Assembly: GCA_900544825.1 (NCBI GenBank)
Contig: UQWP01000008.1
Location: 1 to 56,294 of the forward strand
From: an uncultured Prevotella sp.
GTDB taxonomy: Bacteria > Bacteroidota > Bacteroidia > Bacteroidales > Bacteroidaceae
DNA length: 56,294 nt
Direction: 5' to 3'
The notes below the pieces were generated by a model. That model did no database searches. It was not told the origin of the DNA and saw nothing but the letters and a program-made list of their open reading frames with translations. Both the position numbers and the translations under genes were made by a program. Each line of letters begins with the position of its first letter. Position 1 is the first letter of the stretch. Shown here one piece after another: positions 32,521 to 40,653 of the stretch.

Positions 32521-33681
32521 ATGGCAAAGAGAGACTATTACGAGGTGCTGGGCGTAGATAAGCAGGCATCAGAAGACGAAATTAAGAAGGCTTACCGCAA
32601 GATAGCCATCAAATATCATCCAGACCGCAACCCTGGCAACAAGGAGGCAGAGGATAAATTCAAGGAAGCTGCCGAAGCATACGAGGTTCTTCACGACCCT
32701 CAGAAGCGCCAACAGTACGATCAGTTTGGATTCAACGGTCCTCAGGGAGGATTTGGCGGATTCGGCGGTGGCGCAGGTATGGACATGAACGACATCTTCT
32801 CGATGTTTGGCGACATCTTCGGCGGTCACGGTGGATTCGGTGGCGGCTTCGGCGGATTTGGCGGAAATGCCCAGCCACAGCAGTACCAGGGTAGAGACTT
32901 GCGCGTGCAGGCTAAGCTTACTTTGGAAGAGGCTTTTGCAGGTTGCACCAAGAAGTTCAAGATTCGCAAGGACGTAACATGTTCTTCTTGCCACGGTACA
33001 GGATGCGAGAGTGGTTCTCAGCCTGAGACCTGCCCTACCTGTCACGGCACTGGTTACACTGTCCGCACCGTCCGCTCTATGTTCGGTACCATGCAGACCC
33101 AGGCAGCCTGCCCTACTTGCGGCGGCGAAGGTCACATTATCAAGAACAAGTGTAAGGCTTGCGGCGGTGACGGAATCGTATCTGGCGAGGAGGTTGTAGA
33201 GATCAACATCCCAGCTGGTGTAGATGACGGAATGGTCGTAACAGTTCCAGGAAAGGGAGGCGCCGGTAAGCACAATGGCGTAAACGGCGATCTTCAGGTG
33301 ATTGTACGTGTAGAAAAGAACGAGAACTTTGAGCGTAAGGACAAGGATCTCTACTACAACCTCGTACTCGACTTCTCAACAGCCGTTCTCGGCGGTGAGG
33401 TAGAAATCCCTACTTTGGAGGGAAAGACCACCATCAAGATTGAACCGGGCACCCAGCCGGGCAAGCAGGTTCGCCTTCGTGGCAAGGGAATGCCAGCCAT
33501 CCAGGGATACGGTTACGGAAGAGGCGACATCATCGTGAACATCACTGTCTATATTCCTAAGACTCTGAACAAGGAGGAGAAGGAACTGGTGAAGAAGTTC
33601 AAGGAGTGTGAGAACTTCCAGGCTGACAAGGCTACCAAGAAGTCTCTCTTCGACAGCATCAAGAATCTCTTCAATAAATAA
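32521..33681 (+). CDS. dnaJ: DnaJ chaperone, 386 aa
   Basis: J domain with HPD at residues 33-35, Gly/Phe-rich region (about 75-125), and four zinc-binding CxxCxGxG repeats (CSSCHGTG, CPTCHGTG, CPTCGGEG, CKACGGDG), then the substrate-binding C-terminal domains. Full-length class I DnaJ. It stimulates DnaK ATPase and works with GrpE, which is encoded immediately upstream. Confidence 0.98.
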   Translation: MAKRDYYEVLGVDKQASEDEIKKAYRKIAIKYHPDRNPGNKEAEDKFKEAAEAYEVLHDPQKRQQYDQFGFNGPQGGFGGFGGGAGMDMNDIFSMFGDIFGGHGGFGGGFGGFGGNAQPQQYQGRDLRVQAKLTLEEAFAGCTKKFKIRKDVTCSSCHGTGCESGSQPETCPTCHGTGYTVRTVRSMFGTMQTQAACPTCGGEGHIIKNKCKACGGDGIVSGEEVVEINIPAGVDDGMVVTVPGKGGAGKHNGVNGDLQVIVRVEKNENFERKDKDLYYNLVLDFSTAVLGGEVEIPTLEGKTTIKIEPGTQPGKQVRLRGKGMPAIQGYGYGRGDIIVNITVYIPKTLNKEEKELVKKFKECENFQADKATKKSLFDSIKNLFNK

Positions 33682-33750
33682 CTCTCTCCGATCATTAGGA
33701 GAAAATGACTTCTAGAGAACAATATCTTTCTAGATAAACAAAAGATTACT

Positions 33751-33797
33751 GGCAATCTCATCATTGGCTATCGCCGGTGTTGGGATTGCCTCTTTTT
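33751..33797 (+). terminator. Terminator of grpE-dnaJ
   Basis: An 18-bp imperfect stem, GGCAATCTCATCATTGGC against GCCGGTGTTGGGATTGCC, followed by TCTTTTTG. Confidence 0.85.
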
Positions 33798-33826
33798 GTT
33801 TATGCACATTATTATATATATAGGAA

Positions 33827-35080
33827 ATGAATTATCAAGAAACAACAGAATATCTCTTCAACAGTACTCCTGTGTTTGAGAAAATCGGAGCGAAGGCTTA
33901 CAAGCCGGGCTTGCAGACCACATTCGCCCTGGATGAGCACTTTGGCCATCCTCATCAGAAGTACAAGACCATCCACATTGCCGGAACCAACGGCAAGGGA
34001 TCCAGCTCCCATACACTTGCAGCCATTCTCCAGAGCCAGGGTTACAAGGTAGGACTCTACACTTCTCCCCATCTGGTAGATTTCAGAGAACGTATCCGAG
34101 TGAACGGCGAATGCGTTCCGGAGCAGTATGTCATTGATTTCGTAGAAGAGAACCGTGCCTTCTTCGAACCCCTTCATCCATCCTTCTTCGAACTCACCAC
34201 CGCCATGGCGCTGAAATACTTCGCAGAGCAGGAGGTGGATTATGCGGTCATCGAAGTGGGACTGGGCGGAAGACTCGACTGCACCAACATCATCACCCCT
34301 ATTCTTTCCATCATCACCAACATCAGCTTCGACCACACCCAGTTTCTGGGCAATACCCTTGCCGAGATTGCAGGTGAAAAGGCAGGAATCATCAAGTCGG
34401 GCGTTCCGGTTGTCATTGGAGAATACCTCCCGGAGACCCGACCAGTCTTCGAGAACAAGGCGAAGGCTGAGAATGCTCCTATCCTCTTCGCCCAGGACTT
34501 CGACGCAACCCATCAGGAAAGCAGCGAAACCTGCGATGTAGATATGGAACTCAAGGGTTCCTATCAGGAGCGCAACAAGAAGACAATCCTGGCAGCCCTT
34601 CACATACTGCGACAGAAACTCGCCATCAGCGATGAAGCCATCCGTGAAGGATTCGCCCACGTCTGCGAACTGACTGGTCTGCGCGGAAGATGGGAGAAGC
34701 TCAATGATGCTCCCCTCACCATCTGCGATACGGGCCATAATCTCGCCGGCTGGAACTACCTTGCCCCACAGATCAACTCCGTAAAAGCCGAGACCAAGCA
34801 CATCGTTTTCGGTATGGTGGATGACAAGGATGTGGCGCACGTATTACAACTATTGAGTGAAAAGCTGGAAAATCGGGTAAAATACTACTGGACGCAGCCT
34901 TCTACCAAAAGAGCCATCCCTGTAGAGAAATTGAGCGAACTTGCATTAAAGCTAGGCTTACACGGAAACGCATATCGTTCTGTAAAAGAAGCATATAATG
35001 CAGCTCTAGAAAATGCAGAAAAAGGCGATTTTGTCTTCGTTGGCGGTTCAAGTTATGTAGTGGCAGATTTGCTCTCCTAG
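33827..35080 (+). CDS. folC: Folylpolyglutamate / dihydrofolate synthase, 417 aa
   Basis: This is a Mur-ligase-type ATP enzyme with P-loop AGTNGKGSSS near residue 51, the folate-binding SPHLVDFRERI segment, EVGLGGRLDCTN, and the C-terminal CDTGHNLAGW domain. It adds glutamate to dihydropteroate and folates. It stands alone between two terminators or leaders; 15 bases of AT-rich sequence precede the ATG. Confidence 0.96.
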   Translation: MNYQETTEYLFNSTPVFEKIGAKAYKPGLQTTFALDEHFGHPHQKYKTIHIAGTNGKGSSSHTLAAILQSQGYKVGLYTSPHLVDFRERIRVNGECVPEQYVIDFVEENRAFFEPLHPSFFELTTAMALKYFAEQEVDYAVIEVGLGGRLDCTNIITPILSIITNISFDHTQFLGNTLAEIAGEKAGIIKSGVPVVIGEYLPETRPVFENKAKAENAPILFAQDFDATHQESSETCDVDMELKGSYQERNKKTILAALHILRQKLAISDEAIREGFAHVCELTGLRGRWEKLNDAPLTICDTGHNLAGWNYLAPQINSVKAETKHIVFGMVDDKDVAHVLQLLSEKLENRVKYYWTQPSTKRAIPVEKLSELALKLGLHGNAYRSVKEAYNAALENAEKGDFVFVGGSSYVVADLLS

Positions 35081-35134
35081 AAATTTTTAGTTTTTTTAAA
35101 TCAAATAATTGCTAAATAATTTGTCACATTCATT

Positions 35135-35193
35135 TTTTTTTAGTTACTTTGCAGTAGATTACTTTAGAACATAAAGTAGAGTAACTAAAAAAA
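35135..35193 (+). promoter_or_regulatory. Dyad-rich operator/promoter before galM
   Basis: Outer arms TTTTTTTAGTTAC (35135-35147) and 35181-35193 are perfectly complementary; inner arms TACTTTA (35160-35166) and 35172-35178 nest inside. A near-consensus -7 element TTACTTTG (35144-35151) lies in the left arm, so a regulator bound here would cover the promoter. AraR is the only local candidate. It could alternatively fold as an RNA hairpin. Confidence 0.55.
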
Positions 35194-35202
35194 TGACATA
35201 TT

Positions 35203-36288
35203 ATGAATACAGAACCAGTTAACAAGTGTGGTTTGAAAAGAGAAGATTTTCAGACCACAGTACAGGGAAAGAAGACTGATCTCTTCGTGTTGAGAAACAA
35301 TCAGGGCAACGAGCTTGCTGTGACGAACTACGGTGGTGCTGTTGTAGCTATCATGATGCCAGACAAGGACGGCAACTATGCCAACCTCGTTCAGGGTCAC
35401 GACAACATCCAGGACGTCATCAACTCACCTGAGCCTTTCTTGAGCGTCCTCATCGGTCGATACGGTAACCGTATTAAGGAGGGTAAGTTTACTCTTCATG
35501 GAAAGGAGTATCAGTTAGCATGCAACAATGGCAAGAACCATTTGCATGGAGGTCCTACTGGATTCCACGCACATGTTTGGGATGCTACTCGCATGAGCGA
35601 CAATGCTGTCGTTCTGAAGTACACCAGCCCATATGGCGAGGAAGGTTTCTCAGGTGAATTGACCGTCTGGGTGGCTTATACCTTGACCGACGACAATGAG
35701 TTCGTCATCAAGTATCAGGCAACCACCAACAAGATGACCATCTGCAACCTCACTCACCATGCGTTCTTCTCAATCCAGGGTATTGCTAATCCTACCCCAA
35801 CAATTGACAACATCATCTGTCAGGTTAACGCAGACTACTATCTCCCTATAGATGAGACATCTATCCCTACAGGTGAGATTCTGAAGGTAGAGGGTACTCC
35901 ATTCGATTTCCGCACTCCAAAGCCAATCGGCCAGGACATCGATGCAGATGATGAGCAGATTAAGAATGGTTCTGGTTACGACCATAACTATGTATTGAAC
36001 AAGAAGGAAGAGGGCGAGTTGAGCTTTGCTGCTCGCATCAAGGATCCTGTGAGCTGCCGCACTATGGAGGTTTACACCACCGAGCCAGGTATGCAGATGT
36101 ACACAGGTAACTTCCTGGCAGACTTCAAGGGTCAGCATGGTGCAACCTTCCCACGCCGCAGCGCAGTATGCTTCGAGGCGCAGAAGTTCCCAGACACACC
36201 TAACCACCCTTACTTCCCAAGCTGCAAGTTGTGTCCAGGTGAGACTTACACCCAGAAGACCATCTACAAGTTTGGTGTAGAGAAATAA
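35203..36288 (+). CDS. galM: Aldose 1-epimerase (galactose mutarotase), cytoplasmic, 361 aa
   Basis: The family motifs are LAVTNYGGAVVAIMMPDKDG, GRYGNRIKEGKF, NHLHGGPTGFHAHVW and the C-terminal AVCFEAQKFPDTPNHPYF. It interconverts alpha and beta anomers of galactose, and possibly arabinose. No signal peptide is present, so it acts in the cytoplasm, in contrast to the lipoprotein paralogue at 39348. It is the first gene of the gal/ara block and ends at a strong terminator. Confidence 0.95.
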   Translation: MNTEPVNKCGLKREDFQTTVQGKKTDLFVLRNNQGNELAVTNYGGAVVAIMMPDKDGNYANLVQGHDNIQDVINSPEPFLSVLIGRYGNRIKEGKFTLHGKEYQLACNNGKNHLHGGPTGFHAHVWDATRMSDNAVVLKYTSPYGEEGFSGELTVWVAYTLTDDNEFVIKYQATTNKMTICNLTHHAFFSIQGIANPTPTIDNIICQVNADYYLPIDETSIPTGEILKVEGTPFDFRTPKPIGQDIDADDEQIKNGSGYDHNYVLNKKEEGELSFAARIKDPVSCRTMEVYTTEPGMQMYTGNFLADFKGQHGATFPRRSAVCFEAQKFPDTPNHPYFPSCKLCPGETYTQKTIYKFGVEK

Positions 36289-36310
36289 GATAAATCGCTA
36301 ATAATCAGAT

Positions 36311-36360
36311 AGGAGTTGCTGCCTCTGAAAAGAGAACTTCGAGGCAGCCACTCCTTTTTG
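36311..36360 (+). terminator. Terminator of galM
   Basis: AGGAGTTGCTGCCTC pairs with GAGGCAGCCACTCCT (one mismatch), followed by TTTTTG. Confidence 0.88.
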
Positions 36361-36422
36361 CGGTAAAGAAATCCGACTGAATAAACATTAATATTAACAA
36401 TATCAACTATCAAGTTTAAACA

Positions 36423-37769
36423 ATGGAACAAAACAATGGAAACAACAACGGACGCATCATTGCAATCATCACGATGTGTTTTATCTTTGCAATGATTTCG
36501 TTTGTAACTAACATGGGAGCGCCTTTTGGCAACATCTGGGGCTTCAAGTACTCTTGGGCAGCCATGATGGGTAACTTCATGAACTTCGCCGCTTACCTCT
36601 TCATGGGTATTCCTGCAGGTAAGATGATCGAGAACAAGGGTTACAAGAAGACAGCCCTCATCGCACTTGCAGTCGGTACTATCGGTTTGATGATCCAGTA
36701 CTTATCAAGCATCTTCGGTGACGACATCCCAGTATTCACACTCAGTTCTGGTGCAGTTTGCCTCAACCTTATCATTTATCTGTTAGGTGCATTCATCTGC
36801 GGTTTCTGCGTATGTATGCTCAACACCGTAGTAAACCCAATGTTGAACTTGCTCGGTGGCGGTGGTAACCGTGGTAACCAGCTCATTCAGATTGGTGGAA
36901 CATTGAACTCATTGAGTGGTACTCTTACCCCATTGTTGGCAGGTGTACTCGTTGGTACAGTTACAGCCAACACCAGTATGAGCGACGTAGCTCCTCTCCT
37001 CTTCATCGGTATGGCAGTATTCATTGCAGCCTTCTTCATCATCTGGTTCGTAGCTATTCCTGAGCCAAACATCAAGAAGGAGAATGTACAGTACGACCAC
37101 AGTCCTTGGTCTTTCCGTCACTGCGTGCTCGGTGTTATCGGTATCTTCTTCTATGTAGGTGTTGAGATTGGTATTCCAGCTCAGCTTATCTTCTACATCA
37201 GCAGCATGGACTTCACAGGTGCAGCTTCTGTAGGTGGTGCTTTCGCAGCAGTTTACTGGCTGCTCATGATGTGCGGCCGCTTCCTCAGCTCATTCATCAG
37301 CGGTGCCATTTCTACCAAGACTCAGATGACAGTAGTTTCAACAGTAGCTATCCTCCTGTTGCTCACAGCTATCTTCTTGCCAGAGACAAACACATTGAAC
37401 TTCTCTTTGGCAGGTGATTCAGAGATTGCAAGCCTTCTCAAGCTCGACGACCATGGTACTGGCGTTGTTGCATTTACAATCCCTACCAAGTGTGTGCTCA
37501 TCGCGATCTGCGGTTTGTGTACTTCTATCATGTGGGGTGGAATCTTCAACCTTGCCGTTGAGGGTCTTGGCAAATACACAGCTCAGGCATCAGGTATCTT
37601 CATGATGATGGTAGTTGGTGGTGGTGTAATGCCTCTCATCCAGGACGCAGTTGCTAAGGCTGCTGGCCCTATCGCATCTTACTGGGTTATCATCGCCATG
37701 ATCGCATACATTCTTTTCTATGCGCTCGTTGGTTGCAAGAATGTCAACAAGGACATCCCTGTAGAGTAA
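36423..37769 (+). CDS. MFS sugar transporter (FucP/GluP-like), 448 aa
   Basis: Twelve hydrophobic segments are apparent, with the loop AGKMIENKGYKKTALIALAVG between segments 2 and 3 and a large central loop near residues 215-230. The NQLIQIGGTLNSLSGTLTPLLAG segment is typical of the glucose/galactose/fucose proton symporter branch. Its place between galM and galK makes galactose the likely substrate. A 134-bp gap with a terminator separates it from galM. Confidence 0.88.
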   Translation: MEQNNGNNNGRIIAIITMCFIFAMISFVTNMGAPFGNIWGFKYSWAAMMGNFMNFAAYLFMGIPAGKMIENKGYKKTALIALAVGTIGLMIQYLSSIFGDDIPVFTLSSGAVCLNLIIYLLGAFICGFCVCMLNTVVNPMLNLLGGGGNRGNQLIQIGGTLNSLSGTLTPLLAGVLVGTVTANTSMSDVAPLLFIGMAVFIAAFFIIWFVAIPEPNIKKENVQYDHSPWSFRHCVLGVIGIFFYVGVEIGIPAQLIFYISSMDFTGAASVGGAFAAVYWLLMMCGRFLSSFISGAISTKTQMTVVSTVAILLLLTAIFLPETNTLNFSLAGDSEIASLLKLDDHGTGVVAFTIPTKCVLIAICGLCTSIMWGGIFNLAVEGLGKYTAQASGIFMMMVVGGGVMPLIQDAVAKAAGPIASYWVIIAMIAYILFYALVGCKNVNKDIPVE

Positions 37770-37783
37770 ATTCCGGAAAAATC

Positions 37784-37822
37784 TATTCCCGGGTGAAGCA
37801 AAACTTGATTTACCCGGGAATA
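37784..37822 (+). other. Intercistronic hairpin without U-tract
   Basis: TATTCCCGGGT (37784-37794) pairs with ACCCGGGAATA (37812-37822); three more pairs are possible inside. No T run follows, so it is more likely an mRNA processing or stability element between transporter and galK genes than a terminator. Confidence 0.6.
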
Positions 37823-37871
37823 ACTAATTTATAATCAAATCTTTAATAATAACTTTTAAACAACAACAATT

Positions 37872-39032
37872 ATGGATATTGAAAAAGTAAGAAGCCGTTT
37901 CATCAAGCACTTTGATGGCAAAACAGGTAACATCTATATGTCACCAGGTCGTATTAACCTCATTGGTGAGCACACCGATTATAATGGTGGATTCGTATTC
38001 CCAGGTGCAGTAGATAAGGGTATTATGGCTGAGATCCGTCCTAACGGAACAGAGACAGTAATGCTCTACTCTATCGACTTGAAGGACCGTGTAGAGTTCA
38101 AGGTAAACGACCCTGAGGGTCCTCGCGCATCTTGGGCACGCTACATCTACGGTGTCTGCCAGGAGATGAAGGCTCTGGGTGTTGATGTAAAGGGCTTCAA
38201 TGCTGCATTCTATGGCGACGTGCCTCTCGGTGCAGGTATGTCTTCTTCAGCTGCTCTTGAGAGCTGCTTCGCTTTCGCTCTGAACGATCTCTTCGGTGAC
38301 AACAAGGTTTCTAAGTGGGATCTCGTTCTCGCTGGTCAGGCTACTGAGCACAAGTACGTAGGTGTAAACTGCGGTATTATGGACCAGTTTGCTTCTGTAT
38401 TCGGCAAGGAAGGCAAGTTGATGCGTCTCGACTGCAACAGCCGTGAGTTTGAGTATTTCCCATTCGAGCCTAAGGGTTACAAGCTTTGTCTGGTTAACTC
38501 TAAGGTTAAGCACGAGTTGGCAGGTTCTCCATACAACGACCGCCGCAACTCTTGCGAGAACGTGGTTAAGCACATCGCTGCCAAGCACCCAGAGGCTAAG
38601 TTCGAGACTCTCCGCGATTGCACATGGGAGCAGTTGGAAGAGGTTCGCGCTGAGGTAGGCGAAGAGGATTACAGCCGCGCTCACTTCGTATTGGGCGAGA
38701 AGGACCGCGTATTGGCAGTCTGCGATGCTCTTGAGAAGGGTGACTACGAGACTGTAGGTCAGAAGATGTACGAGACTCACGACGGTTTGAGCAAGGAATA
38801 CGAGGTAAGCTGCGAGGAGCTCGACTTCTTGAATGAGGTTGCCAAGGAGAACGGTGTTACCGGTAGCCGTATCATGGGTGGTGGCTTCGGTGGCTGCACC
38901 ATCAACTTGGTAAAGGATGACATCTACGACAAGTTCGTTGAGGATGTTACTGCTAAGTTCACAGCTAAGTATGGTCACGCTCCTGAGGTTTACCCAGTAG
39001 TTATCTCTGAGGGTTCTCACAAGGTTTGCTAA
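37872..39032 (+). CDS. galK: Galactokinase, 386 aa
   Basis: This GHMP kinase has the galactokinase signature GRINLIGEHTDYNGG near residue 27, the ATP-binding PLGAGMSSSAALE near residue 120 and the C-terminal GGGFGGCTINLV. It phosphorylates galactose to galactose 1-phosphate. galT and galE are not in the window, so the rest of the Leloir pathway must be elsewhere. Confidence 0.97.
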   Translation: MDIEKVRSRFIKHFDGKTGNIYMSPGRINLIGEHTDYNGGFVFPGAVDKGIMAEIRPNGTETVMLYSIDLKDRVEFKVNDPEGPRASWARYIYGVCQEMKALGVDVKGFNAAFYGDVPLGAGMSSSAALESCFAFALNDLFGDNKVSKWDLVLAGQATEHKYVGVNCGIMDQFASVFGKEGKLMRLDCNSREFEYFPFEPKGYKLCLVNSKVKHELAGSPYNDRRNSCENVVKHIAAKHPEAKFETLRDCTWEQLEEVRAEVGEEDYSRAHFVLGEKDRVLAVCDALEKGDYETVGQKMYETHDGLSKEYEVSCEELDFLNEVAKENGVTGSRIMGGGFGGCTINLVKDDIYDKFVEDVTAKFTAKYGHAPEVYPVVISEGSHKVC

Positions 39033-39059
39033 TAGATATACATTATTATAATATAAAGG

Positions 39060-39096
39060 AACTGCAGTTGGTGTTTGCCAGCTGCAGTTTTTTTCG
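39060..39096 (+). terminator. Terminator of galK
   Basis: AACTGCAGTTGG (39060-39071) pairs with CCAGCTGCAGTT (39078-39089), followed by a run of T. Confidence 0.88.
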
Positions 39097-39125
39097 TTAT
39101 AAGATATTGTCACGACTTGAAAGCT

Positions 39126-39252
39126 TAATGACACTTAATGACACTGACCTTAATGACACTACTCCATCATAAAACACAGAGAAAAGACAAAAAACACGGG
39201 AAAAAGGGCAGAAAAGAGGGGTTTTGGTGCAAATAGTGTTAAAAACACACTA
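39126..39252. promoter_or_regulatory. Upstream region of the lipoprotein galM: TAATGACACT repeats and TAGTGT dyad
   Basis: TAATGACACT occurs at 39126, 39136 and 39151. At 39234-39252 TAGTGT and ACACTA form a 19-bp dyad with a 7-bp spacer, a plausible regulator site. The 315-bp gap 39033-39347 holds the galK terminator, these elements and otherwise AT-rich sequence with no gene. Confidence 0.45.
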
Positions 39253-39347
39253 TAGAAGAAAAAAAGTTGTGGAAAAGTATTGTGGTTTCAAAATAAAATT
39301 GTAATTTTACACCCAAAATTAGTAAACAACATTAAAGCAACCTAGAA

Positions 39348-40535
39348 ATGAACAACGTAAAGAACCTTTTTATGGGAGTTGGTTTCGCAGCAGTCGCTAC
39401 CCTCTCAGCATGTTCTTCAAGCAGCAATGCTAGTTTAACACAGTCAGGCTTGAATCCAGCAGACTTCGATTCTACTGTTTTGGGCAAGAAGACTGAGTTA
39501 GTTACCCTCAAGAATGCCAACGGCATGGAGGTTTGCCTCACCAACTATGGTGGTCGCGTAGTTTCCATCTCTGTTCCAAACAAGGATGGCAAGCCTACAG
39601 ATGTAGTGCTCGGCTACGACAACATCCACCAGTATGCAGACACCCTCAACTCTCCTTCTGATTACGGATCATCAGTAGGCCGTTACGCCAACCGTATCAA
39701 GGACTCCAAGTTGACTCTTGCAGGCAAGACATATAATCTGAAGCCAAACGATAATGGCAACTGTCTTCACGGAGGTGGTGCTACCGGTTGGTTGAACCAG
39801 GTTTACGACATTACAGAGAAGAATGATTCTTCTGTCACCTTCACTATCCAGGCAAAGGATGGCGAGAATGGTTTCCCTGGCAATGTTACAGCTACAGCAA
39901 AATATACAGTAAAGAGCGACAATACACTCGACATCGAGTTTGGCGCTACAACCGATAAGGAGACCGTGGTTAACATGACCAACCACAGTTACTTCAACTT
40001 GAATGGCGATCCATCCAAGGAAGGCTTCGACCAGGTAATGTACATCAATGCTGATAAGTTCACACCTGCCGATTCACTCTACATTCCAACAGGTGAAATC
40101 AAGGACGTAGAAGGAACTCCAATGGACTTCCGCACTCCTACCGAGATTGGCAAGAAGGTAGATTACAGCTTCGACCAGATCAAGAACGCTACAGGTTACG
40201 ACCACAACTGGTGTCTGAACACCTATAAGGATGTCAAGGGCGACGACAAGACCGTTTGCGCAAGCCTCTACTCTCCAAAGAGCGGAATCCTCCTCGAGGT
40301 TTTCACCAATGAGCCAGGAATCCAGGTTTATACTGGTAACTTCCAGGGCACAGGTATTGCCTGCAAGCACGGAATCAAGTATCCTAAGCACGTGAGCGTC
40401 TGCTTTGAGAGCCAGAAGTATCCTGATTCTCCTACCAAGATTGCCCAGGGCGTAAAGGGATGGACTGATGCAACCTTGAAGCCAGGAGAGAAGTATTACT
40501 CTCACCTCGCTTACAAGTTCAGCGTCAAGAAGTAA
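39348..40535 (+). CDS. galM: Aldose 1-epimerase lipoprotein, 395 aa
   Basis: The signal sequence ends in the lipobox LSAC (Cys22), followed by a Ser/Asn-rich linker, so the protein is probably a periplasmic or outer-membrane lipoprotein. The mature part is a full GalM fold with GRYANRIKDSKL, NCLHGGGATGWLNQVYD and SVCFESQKYPDSP. It would convert anomers of sugars released outside the cytoplasm before uptake by the symporter encoded next. It is about 34 residues longer than the cytoplasmic paralogue because of the export signal, linker and small loops. Confidence 0.94.
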   Translation: MNNVKNLFMGVGFAAVATLSACSSSSNASLTQSGLNPADFDSTVLGKKTELVTLKNANGMEVCLTNYGGRVVSISVPNKDGKPTDVVLGYDNIHQYADTLNSPSDYGSSVGRYANRIKDSKLTLAGKTYNLKPNDNGNCLHGGGATGWLNQVYDITEKNDSSVTFTIQAKDGENGFPGNVTATAKYTVKSDNTLDIEFGATTDKETVVNMTNHSYFNLNGDPSKEGFDQVMYINADKFTPADSLYIPTGEIKDVEGTPMDFRTPTEIGKKVDYSFDQIKNATGYDHNWCLNTYKDVKGDDKTVCASLYSPKSGILLEVFTNEPGIQVYTGNFQGTGIACKHGIKYPKHVSVCFESQKYPDSPTKIAQGVKGWTDATLKPGEKYYSHLAYKFSVKK

Positions 40536-40548
40536 GGAAAGGCAATGC

Positions 40549-40567
40549 GGCGGATTGCAAATCCGCC
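40549..40567 (+). other. Intercistronic hairpin without U-tract
   Basis: GGCGGATT and AATCCGCC pair around GCA. It is followed by GAAACCCC rather than T, so it is probably not a terminator. Confidence 0.5.
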
Positions 40568-40653
40568 GAAACCCCAAAAGACTTCTTCGGGAAAGCATCC
40601 GATAAAAGAAAGAATAAACAAATAATAAATAAACAAACAATCTTATAGTAATT

